From Chara braunii (Eukaryota > Streptophyta > Charophyceae > Charales > Characeae): a stretch of DNA of 47,040 nt. Positions 30,629 to 41,196 of the stretch are shown here, one piece after another. The DNA lies in NCBI GenBank assembly GCA_003427395.1, contig BFEA01000453.1, positions 172,922-219,961 of the forward strand, written 5' to 3'. The notes under the pieces were generated by a model that saw only the letters and a program-made list of their open reading frames with translations, ran no database searches and was not told where the DNA came from. The first letter of the stretch is position 1, and every line of letters begins with the position of its first letter. The position numbers and the translations under genes were made by a program.

Positions 30629-31864
30629 GAATCAAGCGGGAGTCATTTGATCGTTGGTCGCTCTGGAGGCCTTACTCCTTAATAGTGCATCCACCAGCCA
30701 AGAGTTTTGTTTCCCCAGTTAATCCTCATATCTGATAGTTTACAAAATACGTTCATAATCCGTTGTATCGCCTATAGGTTTTCATGTGAGGCATCAACCA
30801 TGAGAGATAGGTCATCAGCGAAGAGAGAACATACCGGAATGACGTCCTCTGGTATGGATGTAACTTGGATGCGCTTGATATCTTTATGGTGGCGAATGTG
30901 CGCTGCCAGTGCTTCCCATGATAATTACAAAGAGGGGCGGAGCAATGGGATCTCCTTGCCTAATTGATCTTTGTAGCATTATAGGAGGAGTTACATTCTC
31001 ATTGACCATGACTCTTGTAGATGCATTCTCATGTACTATAGTTCGGTTCAAAATTAAACTTGTCAAGGCATTAGTCCAAAAAGAGACAATCCACGTGGTC
31101 ATAAGCTTTCTCAAAATCTATAAAGATGAAGGCAGCATTATGTTTAGATTGGCGAGAAAGTTTGACCAATTCATTCATGAGGAGAATGTTGTGCTGAATA
31201 TTCCTTTCCTGGATAAAACCCGTTGTGCTATATATTTATTACGACGAATAGTGAGGGCTTTGGAGATGAGTTTATAGACAACTGAAAGGAGGGTGATGGG
31301 ACGATAGTTTCGAATATTACATCTATCACATTTTTTGTATAGGAGCATTAGGACCCCTTGTCCCACTATTTCTCCTAGCCGGCCTAAGGCTCAAACTTCC
31401 TGATAGAAGTCCATTAGGTCCTGAGCAATGAAATCCCAGAGAGATTCCCAAAATTTATTAGGTAATCCATCTATACCAGGGTTTTTTTCTTCTTCCATGA
31501 GCATCAGGGCGGTCCATATCTCTTCTTTTGTTAGCGGACTTTCTAACAGGTTTCTTTGAGAGTCAGAAATAGATTTTTTTAATGGTTTTAGGAAATCATC
31601 AATATCTTTAATACGTTGGTTAGCAGGAATGGTTGTTGTCTCTGAAAGGAAGAGGGATTTAAAAAAATCTCTTGCAATTTTGGTACATTCATCCATAGAT
31701 GTCACAAATTGTTCATTATGTCGTTGAGGGTGAACTAGGGCTTCAATTATTGTTCTACTTGTCCGAGCTCGAGCCATAGCGAAAAACCTGGCATCCATTC
31801 CACCTTCAGTAGCGGTTTGACGAAGCTTACCTTTGATCTGGGCTCCCTGCCATCTATACTTCAT
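30629..31864 (-). pseudogene. LINE-2 reverse transcriptase domain
   Basis: Blocks in order on the minus strand: KNPGIDGLPNKFWESLWDF (near 31450), NYRPITLLSVVYKLISKAL (31310-31250), FIDFEKAYDHVD (near 31115-31080, motif A with catalytic Asp), SIRQGDPIAPPLF (near 30960), and the catalytic FADD box (30811-30822). They fall in different frames with stops, but all core motifs remain. RT copies element RNA at the nicked target in the nucleus. Confidence 0.9.
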
Positions 31865-32077
31865 GAGGGAAGGAAATGATCCTCTAATTCCCGAATTTCT
31901 TGGGCAACTGACTCATTATCCTCATCATTATTTAAGGTACTTTCTTATGATTGCAACTCATGAATACGTTGGTAAAGTCTTGATTAATTGGAATGGCGTT
32001 CAACTGCTAAAAATTTCGAATATTCATTGCATTTACGGCGTAAGAAAATAAGGTCGTTGTTGAACCATGTTATGTTA

Positions 32078-32992
32078 TCATGAATGAGGGTTTTCTGTAG
32101 GCGCCAACCAAACATCCTTGAGGTAGGTCTTGAATCTTTCTATATTTAGAAGGGATGTATTTAGCTTGTAATAGCCTCTACCTTGGTCTGACTTTTTGGA
32201 GAAGGACAGAAGGACAGTGCACATAGCATGATCCAATCCAGATAGAGGGCTTCTGGGAAAAATTTCGGCTATTTGCACTGCACCTTCTAGCTCTTCAGAG
32301 AGGAGGATCAAATCTATTCGTGACTTCGACGCTATCCTCGACTGATTTTTTCTAAAGCATGAAAATGTGCGAAGTGTGGGGTTTAATCTTCTAAAAGAAT
32401 AAAACAGGTTAAAGGATTGGGTAAGATTAACCATCATTGCTTCGTCCACTGCTTAGTAGTCTGGACATGGGTCAGGGATGCGCCACCGGTCTAATGAGCA
32501 ATCCGGAGCAGCATTAAAGTCCCCGACGATGATGACCGGAATACCCACAGGGATCTTGGGGATTAGGGACCCGAAGAAGCGTTGTCGATTACCTGCTTCG
32601 TTTGGCCCATACACACACAAGACTACTACAATCTCTAGGTCTAACATCGCAAGGATGTATGCCCATCTTCCTTCTTCTTTGTCGACTTTCCAGTAGACCG
32701 AGTCTACTTTGGACCCCGACGGGATCCAAATTGCTACTCCTGCAATCCCTGGGCGAGGAGCGTGCACCCGGAAGGTTGTGTGGGGCCAGATCTATTTGTG
32801 GCAATGATTATGGGAGACCGTGTCCATTAAGTGAGTTTCCTGAATACAAATGACGTCAGGCCATTCCATACTGCCTATTCCTTTGAGCTGATCATAGATA
32901 ACTTGCTTCTTTTCAAATTTTGCAGAGGCCAGACCGTTAACGTTTAATGATCTAAGGTATAAGTCTGCCTGCCTTTTAGTGGATTTCCACAA
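32078..32992 (-). pseudogene. LINE-2 ORF2 APE-type endonuclease
   Basis: Apurinic endonuclease-like domain that nicks the target. Segments: RSLNVNGLASAKF then PDVICIQETHL (the Glu of the active site) at 32992-32792; AGVAIWIP, VVVLCVYGPN and IIVGDFNAAPD (32767-32453; catalytic Asp/Asn); then SRIDLILLSEEL and SGLDHAMCTVLL (32449-32078), with the final Asp-His. Two frame changes break it, but the signature residues are all visible. The start is taken at 32992, about 90 bases after the end of ORF1. Confidence 0.9.
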
Positions 32993-33081
32993 TCTATCCC
33001 TATTGTATAGGGCATCAATAACTTGGCATCTTAAAAGGAGGAATATTTATCCATCCAATCAACTAAAGAATAGTTACTAGA

Positions 33082-34827
33082 TTAGATATTTATAGTATTA
33101 CCTAGGTCTAGCCACTGACCTAAGTCCAGCAGACCCCCTGGTGCCAAAACCTGTTGGCTCAGGAAACGTACAAGTAGTGTACCCACATCTGTTTCAGACC
33201 AGAAGCAACTGACTTTGATCTTCATTAGCTGCAATTCCATGAGGAGATCCTGATTGAGCCATTTCAGGTTGGTCTGCTTTCCGGACTCATATTTGATAAA
33301 AACATCCCATTCTGTCAGGCGTTGCTCCCCTCCCGTTATAAATAATGATGCTATACTTCCAGCGGGGATGAAGTTTTTAATAAATCTAATTACTTCATGC
33401 CTAATAAGGGGCTCCCCCGCTTCACGACCAGCATGAGTGGAGTGAGAGAGGAAGGGGGATGTGGTTCCCATAACGGTTACTTCACCATAGGTTGCTTCCT
33501 GAGGTACGGATAAACCAACTTCCCAATTATCATCTTTCCGTCTGACTGGTAACAAAATGATCCGAGTCTTTGCAGGGAGTAATACTCCCTGTCCTTTCAA
33601 CAGACGGTGTTTCAGCCTCTGCCTCTTAGAGGTAAGTTCAGACTCAGAGGACGAGAACAGAGGATGAGAGAGTGAAAAGGCACAGGAGCTGTGATGGTGA
33701 TTATCCGGGAGATCTTCTGTAAGGTCAACAACCTGTGGAGTCCGTTGATCCGTCAGAGGCTCCATATGATCCATTTCCGCCCGAGAAGAGTCATATACCA
33801 CTATTTCCTGATTCGTACCTTCTAAGGACTCCCCTTGTGTGTGACCACTGTTATCTGGTTCAGCAGATTTTGTTGCCCCTCGTGTGTGGCGACTGTTATC
33901 TGATTCAACAGATTCTGTTGGCTGGGTACTAATCGCAGCAGCCGGGAGAAGACACTCAGTTTCCACATGCAGGTTAATTCCTTCGATGTCGTTTTCCCCC
34001 CCCTCAACGGCCGCGAGGAGACACTCAGTTTCTACATGCAGGTTAGTTCTTTCGATGTCATTTCCCCCCCCATCATTGCCAATTTCAGTATTGAAGAGCA
34101 AGAGTTGTCCATGTGCTATGCCTGGGGAGTGTGACACTTGCTCATTGTGGGCTGTCGATGACAGGACTGAGTGTGGGATTCCGGATCCCGGATCCCACTC
34201 TAATACACCTTGATTGTGCTTACCCGGGACAGCAGACTGGGACTGGCGATTAATGAGTAAAAAAAAAAATTCCCCGGTGAGGTCAGATACAATTTCTCTG
34301 AATCTGGACATGATTTCATTTCCCGCTAAAGTATGCAGGATCTTCAATGGCAGTTGTTTTAAATTCCCAGGCTCCTCCCCTGTTACTTGTATTTCCTCCA
34401 CGCTTGGGTGGAGGGAGCCTGAGCCTGGTTCATTGAAAGGCAAAAGGCCTTCAGATTTGCTTTCCCCTGCATTCTGCGTTGTGTCTTGTGAAATTTGACT
34501 ATTATTGGGAAGGCTCAACGTGACATGACTAGATTTAGGGTTGCTCTTAATCTGGTCCTTTTTGTGTTGTTTTTCAAGACCGGCCTCTTCTTGAAACTGT
34601 TTAGACAGTGACGCCGTCTGTTCCTTTGCTTGTGATTGTTGTTGGGGACAAAACAGTTGTGCCTCTTGTGAATCATCTCCTGCTGAGATCAGTGGCAGAA
34701 AACGGTTGTGTGCGTTTGGGAGCAGACGAGTTTCCTTCAGGCCTTTGAGCTTGAATCTAGAGGAGACTGTCGAAAGTAATTTGATACTGATATCCTTCCA
34801 CATTAGACCTTTAGAGGGTCCTTGCAT
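33082..34827 (-). CDS. LINE-2 ORF1-like protein, 581 codons, open
   Basis: The longest intact frame in the window. It lies just upstream of the ORF2 endonuclease, where LINE ORF1 (RNA-binding protein) sits. The N-terminal 200 residues are Gln/Ser/Lys-rich. The middle has two near-identical short repeats (IERTNLHVETECLL / IEGINLHVETECLL, minus strand, around 34060-33955). The C-terminal 170 residues look folded (VIRFIKNFIPAG, SLFITGG, EWDVFIKY, LVRFLSQQV). I see no CCHC knuckle, RRM or coiled coil that I can name. ATG at 34827 is the first in frame. Being open while ORF2 is broken may be chance. Confidence 0.7.
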   Translation of the reverse strand: MQGPSKGLMWKDISIKLLSTVSSRFKLKGLKETRLLPNAHNRFLPLISAGDDSQEAQLFCPQQQSQAKEQTASLSKQFQEEAGLEKQHKKDQIKSNPKSSHVTLSLPNNSQISQDTTQNAGESKSEGLLPFNEPGSGSLHPSVEEIQVTGEEPGNLKQLPLKILHTLAGNEIMSRFREIVSDLTGEFFFLLINRQSQSAVPGKHNQGVLEWDPGSGIPHSVLSSTAHNEQVSHSPGIAHGQLLLFNTEIGNDGGGNDIERTNLHVETECLLAAVEGGENDIEGINLHVETECLLPAAAISTQPTESVESDNSRHTRGATKSAEPDNSGHTQGESLEGTNQEIVVYDSSRAEMDHMEPLTDQRTPQVVDLTEDLPDNHHHSSCAFSLSHPLFSSSESELTSKRQRLKHRLLKGQGVLLPAKTRIILLPVRRKDDNWEVGLSVPQEATYGEVTVMGTTSPFLSHSTHAGREAGEPLIRHEVIRFIKNFIPAGSIASLFITGGEQRLTEWDVFIKYESGKQTNLKWLNQDLLMELQLMKIKVSCFWSETDVGTLLVRFLSQQVLAPGGLLDLGQWLDLGNTINI

Positions 34828-35269
34828 TAAAAAGAAGTTAAACTTTCACTATTAACCAGTAATATCATCAGTTCATTGAAGATGTGAGGTCAATGATCAG
34901 TGGACAGAGTCGGATGCTGTTCTTTTAGATTATATAGAATCCAGTCTGCGATTTTATAGACGACTGAATTCAAATCCACTGTTACCAAAGAAGTGTTGTC
35001 TGCAGCAAGATTCACCAAAGGGGGAGGAACACAGGAATGAAGGATTTCTATCTCCATCGAATCGGGCTCAAATTTATTCTCAGCAGCTCAACATCCTGTG
35101 CAGACGATCTTCGAAAGTTAGCTTTTATCTCAATTATATTCTGATACAACCTGCTTAGTGGCAGGTCTTTTCTAATTTTTCCAATTCTTCCAATGCCTTG
35201 CTCAGTCAATCCCTGGATTCCAGGGTAATCAATACATGCAAGGATCCTCCACATTGTTTTTCTGATCAT
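34828..35269 (-). other. Region upstream of LINE-2 ORF1
   Basis: A 73-codon minus-strand frame (35269-35048) with MWRILACIDYPGIQG and LSRLYQNIIEIKANFRR looks like folded protein. It may be an N-terminal part of ORF1, cut off by stops at 35050-34830. I cannot confirm this. Confidence 0.35.
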
Positions 35270-35272
35270 ATT

Positions 35273-35380
35273 TTGTATATGGGACGCTGGGAGCCTCTTT
35301 CCGTATGGTAGCGGTGGCTGCTCTTATCAGCACCTCTATCACAGGGGGCGTGTTTCAAAAAAAAAAAAAAAAAAAAAAAA
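35273..35380 (+). mobile_element. LINE-tail/SINE-A copy, head-on to LINE-2
   Basis: GGGACGCTGGGAGCC (damaged H1), then GGTGGCTGCTCTTATCAGCACC (H3 loop), then poly(A) 35357-35380. H2 is lost. It abuts the 5' side of LINE-2 in opposite orientation. Confidence 0.7.
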
Positions 35381-35964
35381 GTTCCACACCCTGCCCTTTG
35401 AGGCAGGTCATTCCTGCTCGTGTCTTTCCACGTCAGGGAATCATTATTTTGCACATGGGCCGGTTCGTCTTCTTATGATTGGTCCACTGTATTCTCTTCA
35501 GTAAGCCAACCCCTAATGGCGTGCTCCTCTTGTTTCGCTCCCTGGTTCCACTCTTGTTCTCTCAATTCTCCTCATTTGCATGCAAAAAAACACAAGATTC
35601 ACTCAGCCACAACAACAATGGTCGCTCCCAGTCAACATCTTCACAACACCTCCTGGGGCCGCTGTGGCTATCACGCTGACCCGTCTTAGTTCTTGTCAAC
35701 GTCTTGATGGTCAGGCAACGGTTCAATCAATTTGCACTGGTCGACGTTGCTCGGTGCTGCAATTTCTCCAAACATCTTCCCCTATGCTGCTCTTTTTTGT
35801 CTACGTTGTTCACATCAGTGGGGTGTGGTGTTGTTTACTTCTTCATTTTGGGACTTTTTCCAATCCTCTGTAGATGTAATCGCGATGAGATACATGATTC
35901 AGGACGGACCCGAGTGGCAATCCGATACATCAAGGAAAGTTCTAGTGTGAGCATTGCTCTTTTT
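35381..35964. other. No recognisable gene
   Basis: About 580 bases of mixed sequence with small frames and no family features. Confidence 0.35.
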
Positions 35965-36056
35965 GTAAGTTTTTTTTTGGGGGGGGGGGGACAAATGCTC
36001 CAGTCTATTCGTGGGGAGCAACATGTGCTGGGAACCGGGCCCAGTGTCCCACATAG
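35965..36056 (-). mobile_element. LINE-tail/SINE-A copy, short
   Basis: T tract and a G(12) run, then H2 (GCTCCAGTCTATTCGTGGGGAGC) and H1 (GCTGGGAACCGGGCCCAGT) ending GTCCC on the minus strand. H1 has changed on both sides of the stem (GCTGGG/CCCAGT). Confidence 0.7.
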
Positions 36057-36240
36057 AATTATAAAAATCATTTGAAATACCAGGGCCATTACCTGGCTTC
36101 GGCTAAGAACAATCTGAGAACTCTTTCATTGCTCTATAACAGGGTAAATTACGATTTCGTCAAAATGGATATTTTTCATTTTTTGAACGAAATTGAAACT
36201 TCCTTTTTTCCCTCATTTGGCGTGGTTTACGAATAATTTG

Positions 36241-36515
36241 TGACAGGGTAAGGGGTAAGGGGTAGGGGGTAGCGTGTAAGGGGGTAGGGGGTAGGGGGTA
36301 GGGGGTAGGGGGTAAGAAGTAAGGGGTAAGGGGCAAGGGGATAAGGGGTAAACGGGTAACGGTAAGGGGTAACGGTAAGGGGTGAGGGGTGAGGGGTGAG
36401 GGGTGGGGGTGAGGGATAAGGGATAAGGGACTAGGGGTGAGAGGTAAGGGGGTAATGGATAAGGGGTGAGGGGTCATGGGTAGGGAGGAGGGGAGAATGG
36501 GGGGGGGGGTCAAGG
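36241..36515 (+). repeat. G-rich GGGGTAA/GGGGTGA array
   Basis: Degenerate hexamer to heptamer array: GGGGTAA, GGGGGTA, GGGGTGA, with G-runs of 3-6 about every 6-7 bases for ~270 bases. Strong G-quadruplex potential. It is not the plant TTTAGGG or algal TTTTAGGG telomere repeat. Confidence 0.85.
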
Positions 36516-36859
36516 TTGAATATTTAAGATATTCAGAAGGTGTGCGTTTGTGGGTCGGGGGGGGGATGCAAACATGGAAGCGTATGTACAAAACAATCCG
36601 AATTCTGAAGTATGGGGATTTAGTCGATGGATGTGGGTTTATCAAGCAGTCATTTTTTGCATTGCGAAATCATTCCTTGATTATTTCATTTTTTTGTTCA
36701 TTTTTTTCGTTGCATGCTTTCAGAGTTGTATGTCTTGTACAACTAATGATACCTTTTATGCAATTGCATCAATAATCCTCATTACTCTTCAACCTCCACT
36801 TGTGGTCACAACATGGCCATCTCATGTGTTCGAATGACTATTGTAACATACTCATATGT

Positions 36860-37491
36860 CTACTCAATAACAACCATATTGAAAGTTATCCGACATCGTA
36901 TTTGCTTAATGTCATTTGATGTGAAGAAAAATTGCGGCAAAAAACCTCTAGCTAACAGCTATGCATATGGGAGCATAAACACACGGCACTCGTTGAAGTC
37001 GCGCTGTGGAATGTCTTTCACTAACCATGTATGGTTGAACAGTTTAGCGTCAATCTCTTTGCCTTGTTTTATCGATTTCATGTACAAGAACTTTGTGAAC
37101 CCCGTTGTCACCGTTTTTGCAAGTTCCACATTCGGTGGCATCCAGTCGTAGTACTTAATAAATTTTGCTACACCTCAAATTAGCCAATATGAGCGTCCAA
37201 TGTTGATTTTGTTTGGCTGACTTTGACATGGAAAGGCGGGATAATTAAGTTTATATCACTAATCACAACGTTCGTAAACCATTTACGAACTTTATCGTAT
37301 TGAAATTTCATGTTGGTATCAAATAATCTAGCGAAAAAAAATAAGCCGAGAATTGTTGTCGTTGGGATACGACTCCTTCCCGTCTTATCCACAATATCAT
37401 TCCGAGAGTCACATTCTATATGATTCACAGAACACTCATTATGTAGTTGGATGAGGTTAAGATAAAAATTAACTATGCCATCGTTCAACTA
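36860..37491 (-). pseudogene. Ulp1/SENP-like (C48) cysteine protease domain, broken
   Basis: In the family this fold removes SUMO or cleaves related tags. The start has LNDGIVNFYLNLIQ, preceded by a stop (TAG) exactly where the family usually has Trp. Then FFFARLF, YDKVRKWF, LIIPPFHVK. A one-frame shift then gives QHWTLI with the catalytic His (near 37205). Another shift gives YYDWMPPN with the catalytic Asp (near 37145) and DIPQRDFNECRVFMLPYA with the oxyanion Gln and catalytic Cys (near 36990). After a stop at 36959-36961 the frame continues LARGFLPQFFF to 36860. All four active-site residues are present, but two frameshifts and at least two stops make it a pseudogene. Confidence 0.8.
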
Positions 37492-37879
37492 TTTTGTTTC
37501 AATCATAAGCAGACTGAATTCGTCTACTATCAGCTTCAATTTGTTTTCTTGTGTCTTCGTTGAACGAGCTTGCTATGATGTTTTCATTCTTGAGTTTCAT
37601 TTGCAATACTGTGAGTGTGTTCATCTCCTGCTCTGTCAAGTTTGTTGTTCTCAAGTGCATTGTTCATTTTTTTTGCATCTTCTATTATCCTTCATTTTCA
37701 TTTTTTTTGCATACGACAACGCAACATTTTTTTGATGTGAGCTTACTATCATAGTATGTGCAGTTCTAACCACGCTCTTCGTATTTGGTTTGTGATGCTT
37801 TAACGCATATTGTCATGATACTGATGATTTTTTGAATGTGGATGAAGTGTTTGTACATCAACAACTTGGAGCGAAGATT

Positions 37880-37880
<1 letters not shown>

Positions 37881-37910
<30 letters not shown>

Positions 37911-37937
37911 AAAAAAAAGATAGATAGATAGATAGAT

Positions 37938-38000
<63 letters not shown>

Positions 38001-38001
38001 T
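37881..38001. repeat. (GA)n microsatellites with a GATA run
   Basis: (GA)n at 37881-37905 and 37941-37997, with an A tract and (GATA)n at 37918-37938 between them. Confidence 0.97.
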
Positions 38002-38110
38002 GAAAATGTATCACAATTAACACTTGATTGCTCTATCCTCTCACAATTTTATGCAACTTTTTGTGTCATTTATATTATTTATTACAGTGGAGCCTATGAG
38101 GAGTTACTCT

Positions 38111-38173
38111 ACACACACACATACACACACACATACTCTACACACACACATACACACACACATACTCTACACA

Positions 38174-38214
<41 letters not shown>

Positions 38215-38395
38215 ACACAATTACACACACACACACACACACGCACACGCACACAAACGCACACACACACACACACACACACATACACACACATATACAT
38301 ACACCCACACGCACACACACCCTCTCTCTCTCTACACACACACATACATACACGCTCACACACAGACACTCGATATGTACAGACACACACACACT
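38111..38395. repeat. (CA)n / (TACACA)n microsatellite
   Basis: CA runs broken by periodic ACATACAC and CTCTACAC words. The His-Thr and Cys-Val frames are artefacts. Confidence 0.96.
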
Positions 38396-38648
38396 ACAAT
38401 TTTCATGTCTCTACACATGCATCCTTTGTTTTTTTGCCTTTTCTTTTGTGGAGTGTCTAAGGCGTCTTTCTCCTTCATCTCATTCTTTCTGCTCCTCATT
38501 ATCTTTTCCGACATCTTTACCGCCATCATGCCCTTCCCTCTGCATATACGTTCTGACCTTCCTCGCTATCGGAAACACAATTAATCACATTGCCCGATGT
38601 GGTCGACCCTTCGAGTTTCTTCTATTCACTTTCCACATCATTCAATAC

Positions 38649-39017
38649 TCACATCATCTCGTTTGAGTTTCCATACAGCTCATCTGCAAGTTTTGTACAC
38701 ACACCTGCTTGCAGTTCCTTGACAACCGCAGCCTCCACAAAAGGAGTGAAACTCTCCATTTGTGATGCCTCTTCGTTTTCCATCTGTGTTACAAGAGGAA
38801 GCCCGTATGATTTAATGTTTGATTTTTCTTCATCCACTAACGATGCACGAGCTCCCTTAACACCCATAACGACCCCGCCTTCCATGTCTGACGATACAAC
38901 TGTATTAGCTTCGGTCGTTGTTGTCGTCCGCATGCCATCTTTCTGAAGAAGGGTGTTTCCCTTCTCTGTGTTGTTTTCTGTGACACGCATTTGACTCGGC
39001 GCTTCTCTATCACTCAC
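38649..39017 (-). pseudogene. Unrecognised segment between methyltransferase-like and Ulp1-like blocks
   Basis: 123-codon minus-strand frame of Glu/Thr/Ser/Met-rich, disordered-looking sequence (TTTTTEANTVVSS). No domain. Strand and position suggest it is part of the same element. Confidence 0.35.
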
Positions 39018-39116
39018 TACAAATTTAGTCTGCGATATTGTTGCAAGCTATGAACATCTTGCTTTTGTACTCTCAATGCTATGACATGTGGGAGAATGTT
39101 TGATCTTCCAATCAAT

Positions 39117-39548
39117 TCAACTATATGAACGGCTTGAGGGAAAGTCATAAAATTGATGCTTATACCCCAAATGATTGTCGGAGCGTAGAGAGTCGAACAA
39201 CGATTGAGCTTTCACGAAGATAACGACTTCATCGACACTGAAATTTTTCTTTTTAACGCATAACATGATTTCGCTGTTTGTGATTTTCAACCATATATCT
39301 TTTGTTAGTTTGGGTTTGATTTTCCAGCCCTCCGACAGATGCAGTGTTATTGCCCACTTCCCCTCGTGAATACACGGCTCAAACATATCCAAGTGCCACA
39401 AGATGCGATGCCCCCACTCCTCTCACGACATCCATTTCCTCGTGTCATGAAATGAATACGGTGCGGTGGAGCCCTGCACAAGGCATTCTGGAATATAATC
39501 ATCGGGCATAAACTTCGGGAAGACAGTCGGAACAACCAAAGTCATCCT
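39117..39548 (-). pseudogene. Unrecognised folded-looking segment
   Basis: Two overlapping minus-strand frames. In the frame of 39401-39117: WHLDMFEPCIHEGKWAITLH, KDIWLKITNSEIMLCVKK and FDSLRSDNHLGYKHQFYDF. The same frame continues upstream across a stop near 39425 with DDYIPECLVQG and YSFHDTRKWMS. Rich in Trp, His and Cys, so likely once a folded domain. Family unknown to me. Confidence 0.4.
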
Positions 39549-39838
39549 TAGATATCGTTGTTTTTTTTTCTTCCAGAGGTTTTTCTTGTGGACCTCCCCC
39601 CTCCTTGATACTCATAGGGATTGTCGTGAAGCACAGTGTTTATGACGGTTTGAAGAAACGTCGGTGAATCATTTGGGAATGCACCGACGAAACTTGCCTT
39701 GTCGTGCATGTCAACTGCATGAGCACTCACTGGTCCAGAGTGCTTCAGACCTCCTTCAGGGTTCTCGTTTTGCATGCTGCAGCCCAAAGTATTTTGCTCT
39801 CCTTTACTACCATGTGCACCCTCTCGCGAGCGTTTCAC
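39548..39838 (-). pseudogene. Unrecognised linker segment
   Basis: Frame with Gly/Lys/Glu-rich start, then FVGAFPNDSPTFLQTVINTVL, then a basic end (STRKTSGRKK). It may lead into the preceding block. Confidence 0.35.
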
Positions 39839-40239
39839 CCGTAAGTCGATTTCAAGGTCTGAGTCCTCTGTCTCTTCATCGCTGTCAATCGGATTTCATG
39901 CATCGGTTCTACGTGCGATGTCACTGTAGTTGTTGTAGACTATCGTGTTGCAATGTCTTGTGAACTCGAGTTTTTTGCACCGCGCCATAAACAACGCAAA
40001 CGCCCCACCTAAGCCTTATGGTAACCACCATATGCTTGTTGTGCCATCGCTTTGCGATATATGTAGTCGTGCTTGAGTACAGTATTGGGCTTGCCTTGGA
40101 ACAAGTACTCTCACATTTTCTTTCTCTTCATATCCAGCTCGTGGTACATGTCCCTGTTCGGGCGTTGTGCGCTCTTATGTTTCTCGACGGCACAATCCTT
40201 TATTGCATCCTTGGCAAGGATTTTGCTAGCCTATGTCAA

Positions 40240-41196
40240 GTAAGCATTGTCTTTCGACGATGCATCACACACAATGACATGGTTTCCCGTGCGCAAAAGC
40301 TCATATGCAAATCCAACATATGGTTTTCCAATAAGTATCACCTCTTCGTCTTCATCCACAAATGAACTGCACAAGGTATGCAACTGGCCCGACTCTCATT
40401 TTCAATGCCCATACTCTTTTCTTTCGTTGTCTTTATCACCGTCATGCTTCGCTGTACACTTCGTAAAATATTCTTCTGCAACGTTTACTTCTGCAAGGTT
40501 CGCTTCTGACCACGACACTCTCGTAACCTTCCCGAGGTCGCCTCCTTCGGCATGGAGGACGATCGTCATCGAGTTCTTTTTCGCTATTTTTTGCATATTT
40601 TCAAATTTACTCACAGTCGTTCCGGCCCCCAGAAAGCACTTCCAATTGTCCAGTATCACCTTGACATTCTCCCTGTTGTAGAAATGTCGCATAACGGTCT
40701 TCTATTGCTTCTGTGGTGCGAAGACAATCAATATTCAATTGTTCCTGCACAATTTTGCCATCATTTTGTAGAGAGCGTTGAAATCCTCCGGCAACCATGT
40801 AGAGCAATGCGACGACGTTGCGAGATCCAGGATAGCGGTTTTGCAATTGAGGTTCTTCGCACCGGTAATGACTTCGTCTTGCGCAAACACTAGCTCCTTT
40901 GGGTGCAAATTTATTTGCAACAATGGTGACCATAGCCCTTTCTTTTTCCAAAACATTTGAAGCACAACATTCGATAATCGTCGCATCTCTGCAGTTAGCA
41001 AATCCACCTTGAAATTCCTTGTTACCTTGCATACAAAGACCTTAAAATGGAAGAACGCATCTCTGTAGAATGTCTCTGTGACCTTCAACTCTGCTCTTTT
41101 AATCTCTTTTAACTCTTGGTCACTGCCAAGTCGTTTCGAAATCTTCCTGACATACTCCAAAGAGATTTTATCTCTTTCCTCCTCCCATGTGTCCAC
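40240..41196 (-). pseudogene. Permuted DNA methyltransferase-like region, broken by stops
   Basis: One minus-strand frame runs from 41196 past 40240 with no frameshift, broken only by stops. N-terminal 110 residues are helical and basic. Then TAILDLATSSH (Asp at about 40827) ends a predicted strand, at the place of the DPPY/DPPW catalytic motif. After a helix and a stop (TGA after CRNN) comes ILIVFAP. A basic spacer follows, then VILIGKPYVGFAYELLRTG and HVIVCD (40350-40285), resembling the AdoMet-binding strand-helix-strand. Catalytic motif before AdoMet motif is the beta-class order. The motifs are degenerate (DLAT, not DPPY), so enzymatic activity, even in an intact relative, is uncertain. 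Confidence 0.4.

Larger units (their letters stand above)
27640..34827 (-). mobile_element. LINE-2: near full-length non-LTR retrotransposon
   Basis: Minus-strand element with ORF1 (34827-33082), ORF2 (about 32992-27857) and a 3' tail with H1, H2 and H3 (27753-27643) leading to poly(A), the A tract being at the N gap. ORF2 order is endonuclease, RT, linker, zf-RVT, C-terminal domain. It is the parent family of LINE-1. The 5' end may extend to about 35270, where an opposite-strand LINE tail abuts. It is split by a 522-bp MITE at 30107-30628 and carries several stops and frameshifts, so it is inactive. Confidence 0.88.

Noticed and set aside
36241-36515. Telomeric repeat
   Set aside because: Unit is GGGGTAA/GGGGTGA-like and degenerate. 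It does not match TTTAGGG, TTTTAGGG or TTAGGG.
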